64,000 nt of DNA from Flagellimonas oceanensis (GCF_003992595.1 NZ_RZNA01000018.1:112151-176150), one strand, 5' to 3'. Positions 16,739-26,464 are shown, counted from the first letter of the stretch. The notes: generated from the letters alone by a model not told the origin. Numbers and translations: made by a program.

Positions 16739-18046
16739 ATGGCAGAATACAAAAAAAATAGCCTGAGTCTGACCAATACCATTGCTTTGGGAACCGGTGT
16801 GATGATCGGTGCGGGAATTTTTGCGCTCTTGGGTCAGGTTGCCGAACTCTCCGGCCAATGGTTTCCCTTTGCTTTTTTAATCGGGGCAGTCATCTCAGGT
16901 TTCAGTTCCTACACCTATGTCAAAATGTCCAATACCTACCCCTCTGCCGGGGGCATTGGCATGTACCTCAAAAAGGTTTACGGTAAAACGGCCTGGACCG
17001 CTACCGGTGCACTGCTGATGGCCCTTTCCATGGTCATCAATGAGAGTTTGGTGGCCCGGACGTTCGGGACCTACGTATTGGAGCTTTTTGATGTGGAGTC
17101 GAAAGGATTCTGGCCCCCGATCCTTGGGGTATTGTTGTTGATCACAGCCTTTATTGTCAATGTGATGGGAAACAAAGCTATCGGGGGATCGTCCTTGGTC
17201 ATGGCCATACTAAAAATCGGCGGGATAGCGGTTTTTGCCATTGGTGGCCTTTGGGCAGCTGGATTTACCTTTGATCAGGTCGTTCCTTCCCAGTCCTTGA
17301 CCGAGCATTCCCTGGTGGATTATTTGGGGGCATTGGCACTGTCGATATTGGCCTATAAGGGTTTTACCACCATTACCAATAGTGGGGATGAGATCGTCGA
17401 TCCCAAACGTAACGTGGGACGGGCCATTGTCATTTCTTTGGTGATATGTACCCTGGTCTATCTCATGGTGGCATTTGCGGTCTCTTCCAATCTTTCCATC
17501 CAGGAAATCATTGCGGCCAAGGACTATTCGCTGGCCGAGGCATCCAGACCCGCTTTTGGAAAATATGGGGTCTGGTTCACCGTTGGTCTGGCGATCATAT
17601 CCACCGTTTCCGGGGTCGTTGCCAGCATTTTTGCCGTTTCCCGGATGACCACCATGCTCACTGAAAAGGAATTGATACCACATCGACATTTTGGGATTCC
17701 CGGGGACATACAGAAACATATGTTGGTGTATACCGTGGTGATTGCCATAGGGCTCACCATGTTGTTCGATCTGAGCCGGATCGCTGCATTGGGGGCCATC
17801 TTTTATTTGATCATGGATATCGGGATCCATTGGGGGGTCCTAAACAATCTACGAAAGGAAATCGGTGCAAATCCCATTATCCTCATTACGGCCCTTGTGC
17901 TGGATGTACTGGTGTTGGGCGCCTTTATTTGGTCAAAGGCCGGTAGTGATCTTTTGGTGGTCATTGTTGCCCTGGTATTGATGGTGCTTATTTTTTTCGG
18001 GGAACGATTGTTTTTGGGGAAAAAGCGTACGGTCGAGGAAGAATAA
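16739..18046 (+). CDS. APC-superfamily permease
   Basis: A 435-residue inner-membrane transporter with about twelve helices, starting directly after the oxidase stop. The first helix has the family loop GTGVMIGAGIFALLG, and helix 6-7 has ALSILAYKGFTTITNSGDE. It is of the amino acid/polyamine/organocation type, probably a proton-coupled symporter. The substrate cannot be read from the sequence. Close linkage to the copper oxidase suggests co-transcription and perhaps uptake or export of a copper-complexing amino acid such as His or Cys; that is speculation. Confidence 0.88.
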   Translation: MAEYKKNSLSLTNTIALGTGVMIGAGIFALLGQVAELSGQWFPFAFLIGAVISGFSSYTYVKMSNTYPSAGGIGMYLKKVYGKTAWTATGALLMALSMVINESLVARTFGTYVLELFDVESKGFWPPILGVLLLITAFIVNVMGNKAIGGSSLVMAILKIGGIAVFAIGGLWAAGFTFDQVVPSQSLTEHSLVDYLGALALSILAYKGFTTITNSGDEIVDPKRNVGRAIVISLVICTLVYLMVAFAVSSNLSIQEIIAAKDYSLAEASRPAFGKYGVWFTVGLAIISTVSGVVASIFAVSRMTTMLTEKELIPHRHFGIPGDIQKHMLVYTVVIAIGLTMLFDLSRIAALGAIFYLIMDIGIHWGVLNNLRKEIGANPIILITALVLDVLVLGAFIWSKAGSDLLVVIVALVLMVLIFFGERLFLGKKRTVEEE

Positions 18047-18177
18047 GGGCTGAGTGCCTGCGTGGGAGAAATGGAAAATTAGATGAAAAAATTAAAATAG
18101 TAACAATAATAGGGGATAATACAAAAATGCTTACCCCGGGCAATCAAAACGAGGAATTAATCTTAAAATCAATTACA

Positions 18178-18807
18178 ATGAAAAGAACAACAGTTACATT
18201 AAGTACAATTGCCATTGCGCTTTTGACCATTACCGTGATTTCCTGTAAGGACGGTAAGAAGGAAACAAATGACAAGGAAGGAGCCCATATGGAGATGGGA
18301 ACGGAAGAGGGCCATCACCATGAGAGCTCTGCGGGGGAAATGGACCACGGGACCATGGACCATGATATGGGTTCGTCCGATGCACAGGGCACATCTGTGA
18401 TCGATAGCTACCTCCAACTGAAGGATGCCCTGGTGGCGGACAATAAGGATGAAGCGGCCAAATCGGGCCAAGCCTTGGCCAGTGCCTTGGGCAGCTTTGA
18501 TATCAGCGTATACGATGAACAGCAACAGAAGGAGCTGTCCGATATCATTGAAGTGGCCAAGGAACATGGGGAGCATATCGCCAAAAGTGATATCGGTCAC
18601 CAACGGGAACACTTTGAGGGACTGGGCAAGGATATGGTCGATTTTATTGCCATAACCGGGACTTCCAAAACCTTGTACCAACAATTCTGCCCCATGTACA
18701 ACAACAACCAAGGAGGAACGTGGCTCAGCGCAAGTAGCGAAATCCAGAATCCATTTTTTGGAAGTAAGATGTTGACCTGTGGTAAGGTGCAAAAGGAAAT
18801 CAATTAA
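18178..18807 (+). CDS. DUF3347 copper-region lipoprotein
   Basis: A 209-residue lipoprotein. The start at 18178 gives a clean signal ending in a lipobox (ITVISC); the frame is open 17 codons further up, without a signal there. A His/Met/Glu-rich stretch (EEGHHHESS, MDHGTMDHDM) follows and could bind copper. The rest is a helical DUF3347 domain with FCPMYNNNQGGTWL and MLTCG, the same motifs as in the tail of the CusB-like protein at 12775-14256. It probably sequesters or hands over copper in the periplasm. The next gene starts right after its stop. Confidence 0.85.
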   Translation: MKRTTVTLSTIAIALLTITVISCKDGKKETNDKEGAHMEMGTEEGHHHESSAGEMDHGTMDHDMGSSDAQGTSVIDSYLQLKDALVADNKDEAAKSGQALASALGSFDISVYDEQQQKELSDIIEVAKEHGEHIAKSDIGHQREHFEGLGKDMVDFIAITGTSKTLYQQFCPMYNNNQGGTWLSASSEIQNPFFGSKMLTCGKVQKEIN

Positions 18808-19266
18808 ATGAAAGTACTGAAAATCATAGTATTGGTAGTGCTGTTGGGATTTGTGGGCATCCAGTTTGTGCCCACAGATCCCAACTTGAGCGATGTGGTT
18901 CCCGATACGGACTTCATGTCGGTGAACCAGGTTGCCAAGGATATCGAACACGATTTGCGGGTATCTTGCTATGATTGCCACAGTAACAACACCCAATACC
19001 CGTGGTACAATAAGGTCCAACCCATCGCCTGGTTTTTGGAAGAACACATAAAAGAGGGAAAGGAAGAACTCAATTTCAATGAATGGGGCGACTATTCGGA
19101 TCGAAGAAAAAGGAGCAAACTAAAGTCCATCGCAAGTCAGATCGAAGACGATAAGATGCCCCTATCTTCCTATACCCTGATCCATAAGGATGCAAAATTA
19201 TCGGTGGAAGAGAAAGAACGGATATTGACCTTGGTAAATGATCTAATGGAAGAATTGGATAATTGA
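18808..19266 (+). CDS. Heme-binding domain protein, exported
   Basis: A 152-residue protein with one N-terminal hydrophobic segment (about 3-20), which serves as a signal or anchor, and a single c-type heme site CYDCH (residues 52-56). The conserved following segment NTQYPWYNKVQPIAWFLEEH matches the small Haem_bd family common in Bacteroidota. It is probably an envelope electron carrier or heme sensor. It starts at the base after the DUF3347 stop, so the two are co-transcribed. Confidence 0.85.
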   Translation: MKVLKIIVLVVLLGFVGIQFVPTDPNLSDVVPDTDFMSVNQVAKDIEHDLRVSCYDCHSNNTQYPWYNKVQPIAWFLEEHIKEGKEELNFNEWGDYSDRRKRSKLKSIASQIEDDKMPLSSYTLIHKDAKLSVEEKERILTLVNDLMEELDN

Positions 19267-19356
19267 AAATGACATGGAAATTACCCTAAAACCGGGACAA
19301 ACGATATTGCTATTGTTGTTGGTCATGTCCGGTTACTATGAATGAGGAAATAAAGT

Positions 19357-19431
19357 CCTGAAAGGGAAGGGAACACCCAAAGTTGATTGGTTGGTGAGTT
19401 AGTTAGTTAATCGTTCCCTTCCCTTGTCAGG
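19357..19431. repeat. 18-bp inverted repeat with 38-base loop
   Basis: CCTGAAAGGGAAGGGAAC at 19357-19374 matches the reverse complement of 19413-19431 over all 18 bases, with a single bulged base. The loop is rich in GTTA/GTTG. There is no T-run on the right; the left side reads as TTTATTTC on the - strand. It lies in the gap between the heme-binding protein and a tiny membrane protein. It could be an RNA stability or termination element, or part of a small mobile repeat. Confidence 0.6.
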
Positions 19432-19449
19432 CACTAATGGAAAAAAAGG

Positions 19450-19587
19450 ATGAAAGATTGTTGTCGTGACAATGGACCTGTGCAGCCGAAAAAGGCCATT
19501 TTAAAAAAATGGTTGGCCCATATCCTATATGGGATCGTCATTTCGATTGTCCTGGGAGCCTTTATCATACAATATATACTAACCTAA
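19450..19587 (+). CDS. Tiny membrane protein with Cys-rich start
   Basis: A 45-residue open frame starting MKDCCRDNGPVQPKK followed by one hydrophobic helix (about 20-43). The paired Cys at positions 4-5 could bind a metal. It is too short for most gene finders, but the ATG is well placed behind AAAAAAAGG and the gene is close to copper genes. The function is unknown. Confidence 0.45.
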   Translation: MKDCCRDNGPVQPKKAILKKWLAHILYGIVISIVLGAFIIQYILT

Positions 19588-19606
19588 ACAATGTTAAAAC
19601 AAACCA

Positions 19607-20104
19607 ATGAAACGTATTACTTTACAGATTTTTCTAATGGCCGTATTTCTCACAGGGACAAGCTTTGGCCAAACAAACCCTAACAAGGAAAACCTAGACC
19701 AGGACAGGGCCGCTGTGCTGCGGATAATGGAAAGCTACAAGGAGGCCCTGCAAAATTTGACCACGGAAGGCACCTTGGAGCTTTTTGCGAAAGATTCCGA
19801 AGTTTTTGAATCCGGGGGCGTGGAAGGCACCTATCAACATTATCTCGACCATCATATAGGTCCAGAACTTGGACATTTCAACAGTTTTAGGTTTTCGGAT
19901 TATACCATTGAAGTGAAGGTGGAGCTACCCTTTGCCTTTACTACGGAAAGCTATGTCTATACCATTGGCCTAAAATCGGAAAATGGAGGTGAGGCCAAAA
20001 CAATCAGCAGAAAAGGGGTTGCCACTGCCATCCTTAAAAAAACGGATGGGGAATGGAAAATTGTAAAGATGCATAACTCCTCACGGAACAACGGGAAGAA
20101 CTAA
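19607..20104 (+). CDS. Exported NTF2-like (SnoaL/DUF4440-type) protein
   Basis: A 165-residue protein with a cleavable signal peptide (ending SFGQ, about 22). The mature part follows the NTF2-like pattern: an N-terminal helix (DRAAVLRIMESYKEAL), a strand pair and a curved sheet ending DGEWKIVKMHNSSR. This fold binds small ligands or acts as a dimer scaffold; the role here is unknown. The stop overlaps the ATG of the next gene (TAATG), so they are coupled. The copper context is the only clue to function. Confidence 0.78.
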   Translation: MKRITLQIFLMAVFLTGTSFGQTNPNKENLDQDRAAVLRIMESYKEALQNLTTEGTLELFAKDSEVFESGGVEGTYQHYLDHHIGPELGHFNSFRFSDYTIEVKVELPFAFTTESYVYTIGLKSENGGEAKTISRKGVATAILKKTDGEWKIVKMHNSSRNNGKN

Positions 20105-20805
20105 TGGTCGGAAGAAAAACATCGATGAAGGTCAGAAAGATACATAGATATCTTGGCCTATTTATTGGGATCCAGTTCCTAATGTGGACCATCAGTGGAC
20201 TATATTTTAGTTGGACGGACATTGACGAGATCCATGGAGATCAATTCATCAAGGAGCATCCGGACCAGTCAGAATTTGGGAATTTAATTGCTCCCAATGG
20301 ACACGGGAACGTTAAAATCAAATCTTTGGAAATGAGAAATATAGGGGGAAGTCCCTATTATTGGATCAATGGTGGGGTTTTGATGGATGCACAAACGGGG
20401 GAGATCAAAAAGGGTATCGATGAACAACAGGCCTTGGCCGTTGCTTCACAGTATATGTTGCCCGAACTTAAGGTCAAAAGTGTCGAAAGACTCACCCAAA
20501 CAGGTGGGCAGCACGAGTATCGTGGACGTCCATTACCGGCCTATGTGATCACCTATGAAACGGATGAAAACCTTAAAGCGTATGTCTCAGAGACCGATGG
20601 GTCGTTTCAACGTGTAAGGTATCGGTCCTGGAGATGGTTCGATTTTTTGTGGATGACCCATACCATGGACTATGAGGGACGGGACGATTTTAACACCATG
20701 GTTTTACGGATTTTTTCCCTGATGGGATTGATTACCGTTTTGAGCGGATTCTTGTTGTGGTATGTCAGCTCACCAACGATCAGAAAATTATGGAAAAGGC
20801 GATAG
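20104..20805 (+). CDS. PepSY-domain membrane protein
   Basis: A 233-residue protein with a helix near the N-terminus (HRYLGLFIGIQFLMWTISG), a periplasmic PepSY region (about 85-180, including KGIDEQQALAVASQYM) and a second helix near the C-terminus (LSGFLLWYV). It resembles small PepSY-associated membrane proteins linked to iron reduction or copper handling. An ATG at 20104 overlaps the previous stop; the ATG at 20128 is an equally good start. It is probably co-transcribed with the NTF2-like gene. Confidence 0.82.
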   Translation: MVGRKTSMKVRKIHRYLGLFIGIQFLMWTISGLYFSWTDIDEIHGDQFIKEHPDQSEFGNLIAPNGHGNVKIKSLEMRNIGGSPYYWINGGVLMDAQTGEIKKGIDEQQALAVASQYMLPELKVKSVERLTQTGGQHEYRGRPLPAYVITYETDENLKAYVSETDGSFQRVRYRSWRWFDFLWMTHTMDYEGRDDFNTMVLRIFSLMGLITVLSGFLLWYVSSPTIRKLWKRR

Positions 20806-20894
20806 TTCAAACACATTGACATACTTATTTGGCAAAGGACTCCTGTTAGGAGCAAATAGTTGACTATTGTGCCAGTTGAACCATTTTGGGAAAA

Positions 20895-21077
20895 ATGAGC
20901 GAACTTAGGAGGCAAAGGCGAAAGAAAAAAAGGGGTCTGGCGAAAAAGAAACGGGATCCGGCCAAGAATAGAAAGGAAAAAAGAAAGAAAATCCTTGGCA
21001 TATTGGCCTTGATATTGATCGTTATATTGGCAGTGGTCGTCATTTTTTTGAAGGCCCTGTGGAAATTCACTGCATGA
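20895..21077 (+). CDS. Small basic protein with one membrane helix
   Basis: A 60-residue protein: a strongly basic first half (RRQRRKKKRGLAKKKR) followed by a hydrophobic helix (about 32-55). It has the same build as the gene at 8260-8442, but I see little direct identity beyond composition. It ends one base before the AraC-type regulator, so the two may be co-transcribed. Its role is unknown. Confidence 0.5.
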   Translation: MSELRRQRRKKKRGLAKKKRDPAKNRKEKRKKILGILALILIVILAVVVIFLKALWKFTA

Positions 21078-21078
21078 T

Positions 21079-21666
21079 ATGGAAGTTGGGTCCAGTAAAT
21101 CGAAAGATGTGTTGTACATCAAAAACATGGTCTGTCCGAGATGCATCATGGCCGTCAAAGGTATTTTGGACGATGAGGGCATTCCCTATATGAATGTGTC
21201 GTTGGGTGAAATAACCCTCAATGGGAAAATCACGCCTGAAAAACGGGAAGGTCTCAACGAACGACTTGAGAAAATTGGATTTACGATCATCAACGATCGT
21301 AAAGGTCAGTTGATAGAACAGATCAAAAACCTAGTGATTGAGGCGATACACTACACCGGACCCATGGAAAAGGTCAAATGGCCCGAATACCTTTCCGATG
21401 GATTGCATCTTGACTATAAGTATCTTAGTTCGCTGTTTTCCGCGGTGGAAAGCATTACCTTGGAGCAATATATCATCAACCAAAAGATTGAAAAGATCAA
21501 AGAGTTTCTTGTTTATGACGAATTGGGCTTAAAGGAAATAGCGTTTCAATTGGACTATAGCAGCGTTGCCTATTTAAGCAACCAATTTAAAAAAGTTACT
21601 GGAATGACACCTACACAATTTAAGAAAAGTGCCATACAAAATAGAATATCGCTTGATGATATTTAA
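21079..21666 (+). CDS. AraC-type regulator with N-terminal HMA-like domain
   Basis: A 195-residue protein. Residues 8-75 follow the beta-alpha-beta-beta-alpha-beta order of heavy-metal-associated domains, with the loop NMVCPRCIMAVKGIL giving a CxxC metal site. Residues about 110-187 form an AraC helix-turn-helix pair (LDYKYLSSLFS and LKEIAFQLDYSSVAYLSNQF, ending GMTPTQFKK). This suggests direct sensing of Cu(I) or another soft metal with DNA binding in one chain. It sits just upstream of a CopZ-like chaperone and the Cu ATPase, its likely targets. Metal sensing is inferred from the fold and motif. Confidence 0.85.
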   Translation: MEVGSSKSKDVLYIKNMVCPRCIMAVKGILDDEGIPYMNVSLGEITLNGKITPEKREGLNERLEKIGFTIINDRKGQLIEQIKNLVIEAIHYTGPMEKVKWPEYLSDGLHLDYKYLSSLFSAVESITLEQYIINQKIEKIKEFLVYDELGLKEIAFQLDYSSVAYLSNQFKKVTGMTPTQFKKSAIQNRISLDDI

Positions 21667-21870
21667 CCTCTACCATTAAGGGCGCAATACCTTTCCAAGG
21701 AACCAGCCTCCTAAACGCTATTTAAAAAACACCTTTCTTCGCAAATGGGTCAAGGTTTGTTTTTTTTCAAACAACGCCCTTATACAGAAAGTGTTACTTT
21801 TCCCATACGTGTTGGAACCAACATTGTTGATTCTAGGTGTAAAATTGTTAAAATAAAAAATGATCACAAC

Positions 21871-22095
21871 ATGAAAAGAAGATACCAAATAGAAGGAATG
21901 ACTTGTGATGGCTGTAGGGGGCACGTTGAAGAAGCTCTTTTCAATGTGGCCGGTGTAGCCGATGTAGCGGTCGATCTAAAAAACGCAGAAGCTACAGTGG
22001 AGTCGCAATTTGAGGTCCCCCTTGAAAAGCTACAAAAGGCATTGGAAAATAAGGGGGGTCAATATAAAATACAAGCGATGAACAAAGCCAATTGA
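21871..22095 (+). CDS. CopZ/MerP-like heavy-metal-associated chaperone
   Basis: A 74-residue cytoplasmic protein with the canonical metal loop GMTCDGC (9-15) in an HMA fold. The ATG at 21871 was chosen because it begins directly before the first strand (MKRRYQIEGMTC); the longer open frame upstream has no domain. It should carry Cu(I) to the Cu ATPase at 23064. A short palindrome GTTGGAACCAAC at 21811-21822 lies upstream and could be an operator. Confidence 0.85.
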   Translation: MKRRYQIEGMTCDGCRGHVEEALFNVAGVADVAVDLKNAEATVESQFEVPLEKLQKALENKGGQYKIQAMNKAN

Positions 22096-22206
22096 ACCGA
22101 TATACGATAACTGGAACAGGTAAATTGTCAGGCCTACAATTGGAATGGAACAATTCAATACTCGAAAGTCAAGGAATAATCACAATAACCAGATAAAATT
22201 TGCACA

Positions 22207-22770
22207 ATGGAAGATAGTCAAAGGAAATCCAATAATTATTTAAAGTTTTTTGCGATGATTGGTACTTCAATGGTCGCCATGTTTTTTTTAATGTACACCC
22301 ACTCATATCAAATCATTGATCATTTTTGGTATAGTGAGACTAGATTTTTCATGACTTTGATCATGGGGGGATCGATGATCATTATTATGCTACTATATAT
22401 GCTACAGATGTATAAAGACCGACGCAAGAACATGTCAATATTAGCCTTGGGTGTTTTGTTGATTGCAGGTGGGATATGGCTGGTCAGGAGTCAGGTTACC
22501 GTTTCAGGAGTCGACTACATGGAAGGAATGATACCCCATCATTCCATTGCTATTTTGACCAGTGAACGTTCTCAAATAAAAGATGTCAGGGTACGGGAGC
22601 TTGCCAATGAAATTATCAAGGCACAACGCAGGGAGATAATGGAAATGCAGTGGTTGATAAACGACATCAAGGAAAATGGAATAGTGGAAACCGAAGCAGG
22701 AAAAGAAAAGCGGCCTATTCCTAAATTCGAGGGATCTCTTAGGGAAGAAACAAAGAATCTGGCCGAATGA
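22207..22770 (+). CDS. DUF305-domain membrane protein
   Basis: A 187-residue protein with three hydrophobic segments in the first 100 residues, then a DUF305 region (about 103-160) with the family signature DYMEGMIPHHSIAI and a following helix (ANEIIKAQRREIMEMQWLI). DUF305 proteins have a ferritin-like four-helix build rich in His and Met and are often found in copper clusters. Here it lies between a copper chaperone and a copper ATPase, so an envelope copper-binding role is likely. The 293 bases that follow hold no convincing gene. Confidence 0.85.
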   Translation: MEDSQRKSNNYLKFFAMIGTSMVAMFFLMYTHSYQIIDHFWYSETRFFMTLIMGGSMIIIMLLYMLQMYKDRRKNMSILALGVLLIAGGIWLVRSQVTVSGVDYMEGMIPHHSIAILTSERSQIKDVRVRELANEIIKAQRREIMEMQWLINDIKENGIVETEAGKEKRPIPKFEGSLREETKNLAE

Positions 22771-23063
22771 GAGGCGATTATTTACTACCAATATTCTTGT
22801 TTTGCCCCAAGTTCACTACAATGGTTTGTCCTATCGAATATATTCTAAACTGATCGGGGCAAATTCTCCAAAAAAGATTGACGTGGGCGAACCTGATTTC
22901 ATAGATGTTGCCGAATTCTATAAACCACTCACCAATTATAAGTACTTGACGAGGAAAGATAAAAGTTGATTTTTCGGAAAATTCTACAACTCTTTCAGTA
23001 AATAACGTAACAGTGCATTTTAGGTCTATTCTGAAATTTGTACCATACAAATCGGAGTAGAAA

Positions 23064-25322
23064 ATGGATGCAATCGATATTATTGAGGACACCGAAAGGA
23101 AACCGAAGACGGTGTCAAAAAAATCTTTCCCGGTCACTGGAATGACCTGTGCTGCCTGTGCATCCAGCGTGGAATCCATGCTAGGCCATACGGAAGGGGT
23201 CTACAATGCCAGTGTCAACTTTGCCAATAGTACGGTCCTTGTGGAGTATGACAGTGCTATGGACCTAAGCGATCTTCAAAATGCGGTACGTCAAATCGGT
23301 TATGATATAATTGTGGATGCCGAGGATCCTACCGAAGTACAGGAAGAGCTTTCGAAAAAGCATTATGTATCCATAAAAAAGCGAACCCTTTGGTCCGCTA
23401 TTTTGACACTTCCCATTTTCCTTCTGGGGATGTTTTTTATGGATTGGGTCCTGGGTAGGTGGATTTCGTTGGTACTTGCCGTTCCTATTCTGTTCTGGTT
23501 TGGCCGAAGTTTTTTCATAAATGCCCTCAAACAGGCCAGATTCGGTAAGGCCAATATGGATACCTTGGTCGCACTCAGTACGGGCATTGCCTTTTTGTTC
23601 AGTGCATTCAATACCTTTTTTCCTGAATTTTGGCTCAGTAAAGGCATGGAACCCCATGTATATTATGAGGCGGCCACAGTGATCATCACCTTTATTTCAT
23701 TGGGGAAATTATTGGAAGAAAAGGCGAAATCAAATACATCCTCCGCCATAAAGAAATTGATAGGGTTGCAGCCCAAGACCTTAAAGGTGATAGCAGATGG
23801 GGAGGAAAGGGAAATCCCTATTTCTTCGGTCAAGGTAGGTCAAACGATATTGGTCAGACCGGGAGAGAAAATCCCTGTGGATGGAACGGTGTCCAAAGGA
23901 AGTTCCTATGTTGATGAAAGTATGATCACAGGCGAACCCGTCCCTGTAGAAAAGACAAAGGATGAAAAAGTTTTTGCCGGTACCGTAAACCAAAAAGGAA
24001 GCTTTCAGTTTGTAGCTGACCGGGTGGGAGGGGAGACCCTTTTGTCCCAGATCATCAAGATGGTGCAGGAAGCACAGGGGAGCAAGGCGCCCGTACAAAA
24101 ATTGGTGGACAGGATTGCCGGTATTTTTGTTCCCGTGGTAATGACGATTTCACTGGTGACATTTATCACCTGGATGTTCCTGGGGGGTGAGGACGCTTTT
24201 ACCCATGCACTGTTGACCGCAGTTGCCGTATTGGTAATAGCTTGTCCCTGTGCGCTGGGTTTGGCAACCCCCACGGCCATCATGGTGGGAATCGGCAAGG
24301 GGGCCGAACACAATATCCTCATCAAAGATGCGGAAAGTTTGGAGTTGGGTTACAAAGTAAATGCCATTGTCCTGGATAAAACGGGAACCATAACAGAAGG
24401 AAAGCCAATGGTGACCGATATGGTCTTTGCGGACCATGTGACCGATCACAGGGCCCTGGAGCAAATTTTATATGCCATGGAAGGGCAGTCCGAACATCCC
24501 TTGGCTGAAGCCGTGGTCTCCTTTTTAAAAAATAGAAAGGTAAATCCGGTCGAAATTTTGAACTTCAATAGTATTACAGGAAAAGGTGTTCGCGCTGAGG
24601 CATTGGATGGAACCCTATACCTTGTGGGCAATCATAAGTTGATGGTCGAAAAAGGAATCGCCATGGATGACAACCTGGGGCACATGGTCGAAGGGTTAGA
24701 GCAGGAGGCCAAAACGGTCATATACTTTGGCGGTGGAGGCAAGGTAAAGGCGATTTTGGCCATTATGGATAGCATAAAAAACTCCTCAAAGGAAGCCATA
24801 CGGGAAATGCAGGGGAATGGTATGGAAGTTTACATGATGACCGGTGATAACAAGATGACAGCCGAAGCCGTATCACAACAGGTAGGTATCAAAAGCTATG
24901 AAGCCGAAGTGCTCCCATCAGAGAAAGCTGATTTTGTGAAAAGGCTTCAAGAAAGTGGAAAGGTGGTCGCTATGGTGGGCGATGGTATCAATGATTCGCA
25001 GGCACTTGCCCAAGCAGATGTCAGCATCGCCATGGGCAAAGGGTCCGACATAGCCATGGATGTCGCGAAAATGACCCTGATCACCTCTGATTTAAATGCG
25101 ATTCCCAAAGCGCTGAAGCTCTCCCATAAGACCGTTATAGGTATAAGACAAAATCTTTTTTGGGCCTTTATATACAATATCATTGGAATTCCTATAGCTG
25201 CAGGGCTGCTGTATCCGATCAATGGATTTTTGTTGGATCCGATGATAGCTGGTGCCGCTATGGCCTTTAGCAGTGTATCGGTCGTATTGAACAGTTTGAG
25301 ACTTAAAACAATTAAACTTTAA
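23064..25322 (+). CDS. copA: Cu(I)-exporting P1B-1 ATPase
   Basis: A 752-residue inner-membrane pump. One N-terminal HMA domain carries GMTCAAC (26-32). The transport helix has CPC (394-396), the phosphorylation motif DKTGTIT starts at Asp438, and the HP motif is SEHPLAEAV. The hinge reads [10 protein letters not shown], where the usual AP after GDGIND is SQ. The last helices carry YN and M-x2-SS ([24 protein letters not shown]), which define the Cu+/Ag+ subgroup. It should export Cu(I) to the periplasm, where the oxidase at 14279 would act. An HMA chaperone gene follows 21 bases later. Confidence 0.95.
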   Translation: MDAIDIIEDTERKPKTVSKKSFPVTGMTCAACASSVESMLGHTEGVYNASVNFANSTVLVEYDSAMDLSDLQNAVRQIGYDIIVDAEDPTEVQEELSKKHYVSIKKRTLWSAILTLPIFLLGMFFMDWVLGRWISLVLAVPILFWFGRSFFINALKQARFGKANMDTLVALSTGIAFLFSAFNTFFPEFWLSKGMEPHVYYEAATVIITFISLGKLLEEKAKSNTSSAIKKLIGLQPKTLKVIADGEEREIPISSVKVGQTILVRPGEKIPVDGTVSKGSSYVDESMITGEPVPVEKTKDEKVFAGTVNQKGSFQFVADRVGGETLLSQIIKMVQEAQGSKAPVQKLVDRIAGIFVPVVMTISLVTFITWMFLGGEDAFTHALLTAVAVLVIACPCALGLATPTAIMVGIGKGAEHNILIKDAESLELGYKVNAIVLDKTGTITEGKPMVTDMVFADHVTDHRALEQILYAMEGQSEHPLAEAVVSFLKNRKVNPVEILNFNSITGKGVRAEALDGTLYLVGNHKLMVEKGIAMDDNLGHMVEGLEQEAKTVIYFGGGGKVKAILAIMDSIKNSSKEAIREMQGNGMEVYMMTGDNKMTAEAVSQQVGIKSYEAEVLPSEKADFVKRLQESGKVVAMVGDGINDSQALAQADVSIAMGKGSDIAMDVAKMTLITSDLNAIPKALKLSHKTVIGIRQNLFWAFIYNIIGIPIAAGLLYPINGFLLDPMIAGAAMAFSSVSVVLNSLRLKTIKL

Positions 25323-25343
25323 TAATTCTCTAATTTAAAATTG

Positions 25344-25559
25344 ATGAACATGAGTACATTACAATTCAAATCAAATATTAAGTGCAGTGGGTGTGCCAAT
25401 ACCGTAAAACCATTTTTGGATAAGGTGGATGGCGTGACCGATTGGTCGGTTGACTTTGCCTCCCAAGACAAATTATTGACCGTTCAGACTACAAGTGCCA
25501 CGGAAGAGGAAATTACCTCTGCCGTTGAATCGGCTGGATATCATTTGACCAAGAAATAA
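25344..25559 (+). CDS. HMA-domain metal chaperone
   Basis: A 71-residue protein of the HMA fold with metal loop KCSGCANTV. Starts at 25344 and 25350 are both in frame. It follows the Cu ATPase by 21 bases and is a natural partner for it. Its last 20 codons and the following spacer recur at 42750-42835, where the rest of the gene is missing. It is the intact member of the duplicated HMA-DoxX pair. Confidence 0.85.
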   Translation: MNMSTLQFKSNIKCSGCANTVKPFLDKVDGVTDWSVDFASQDKLLTVQTTSATEEEITSAVESAGYHLTKK

Positions 25560-25584
25560 AGGAATGTCCAGAAGAATATATTAA

Positions 25585-25854
25585 ATGGTTCGAATAGGAT
25601 TGGGGGTTACCTTAATCCTATTCGGGTTGGATATGTTTTTTGAACTTCTTCCGCACAACCAAGTGATGATCAAAGAATTTGTGTTCGCTTGCCATGGGCT
25701 GCTGACCAATGAATTTATAATGTCCATGGTAGGTGTTGTCGAACTTATATCCGGAATATGCTCGATTATTGGAAGATGGATAATCGTTGCACTATCGGTC
25801 ATGGTCTCCATTGCTTTTGGAATCCTTGGTTTTAACTTTAAGGTTGATATATAG
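25585..25854 (+). pseudogene. DoxX-like membrane protein, truncated copy
   Basis: An 89-residue frame that matches the first 89 residues of the 124-residue protein at 42836-43210 (MVRIGLGVTLILFGL against MVQIGLGVTLILFGL) and then stops. At the break the intact copy reads ATA CAG and this one ATA TAG, and the bases after it look like decayed homology in shifted frames. Loss of the last helix makes function doubtful. The gene belongs to small DoxX-like four-helix membrane proteins. Confidence 0.75.
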
Positions 25855-26464
25855 CCTTTTTATTGATATTTTATAACCATTGGGGTTGCCATATCCCAAA
25901 CCTCTTTAGAAGACACGGCCGTAATTGCTTCGTCCCTATCTCATAACTTGCACACATGACGATATAGGTCGTGTTAAAAATCAAGCTGAACTCCCTTTAG
26001 GAAACCGATGTGTGTAAGCCATGATCAATCTTATTCCGGAGTTGTACATCCAAACACAATAGTAGGATTTAGTTCATCTACAATTCCAATGCTTTCGGTA
26101 TAGGGTTACAGTAAGCTAATTGGTGAAATGGGTAATAGGGGAATCAAAGCTCCTCTTCATATTTTTTTAAAAAACAAATCATTTAAAGATTTTTTTATAA
26201 TTTGTTAACGTTTTTTGGTATTTATTCTATTGGTCACTTCAGATCAAAGAATTGAAATAAGGAGCTTATACAGCTTCCCTTTATTAAAAATAGCCCAAGA
26301 TTGTATTGGGGGATTTTTATGTAACGGCACTTTTTCGTTTGAGATAAAGGTAGTTCATGCCACTTTGCTTGAACTACCGCTACGTTAAGAGCGTGAGACA
26401 GGTATTGGTGATACAATGGAAGTATTCCCAATGGTCGCGCGCTGAATGACCAAGACGAAAATAT
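25855..26464. other. 610-bp gap without a recognised gene
   Basis: The first bases look like decayed 3' sequence of the DoxX-like gene. After that I see no long frame that I can support on either strand. The stretch becomes AT-rich from about 26150. A short hairpin with 8-bp perfect arms (GGTAGTTC at 26349-26356 and GAACTACC at 26371-26378) lies 86 bases before the sigma factor gene, whose promoter must be in this gap. Confidence 0.6.

Noticed and set aside
22767..22853. 28-codon frame overlapping the DUF305 stop (ATGA)
   Set aside because: Too short, no domain, and no other sign of translation.
25860..25940. 26 codons on the - strand ending MATPMVIKYQ
   Set aside because: It looks protein-like but is very short, has no start that I can place and matches nothing I recognise.
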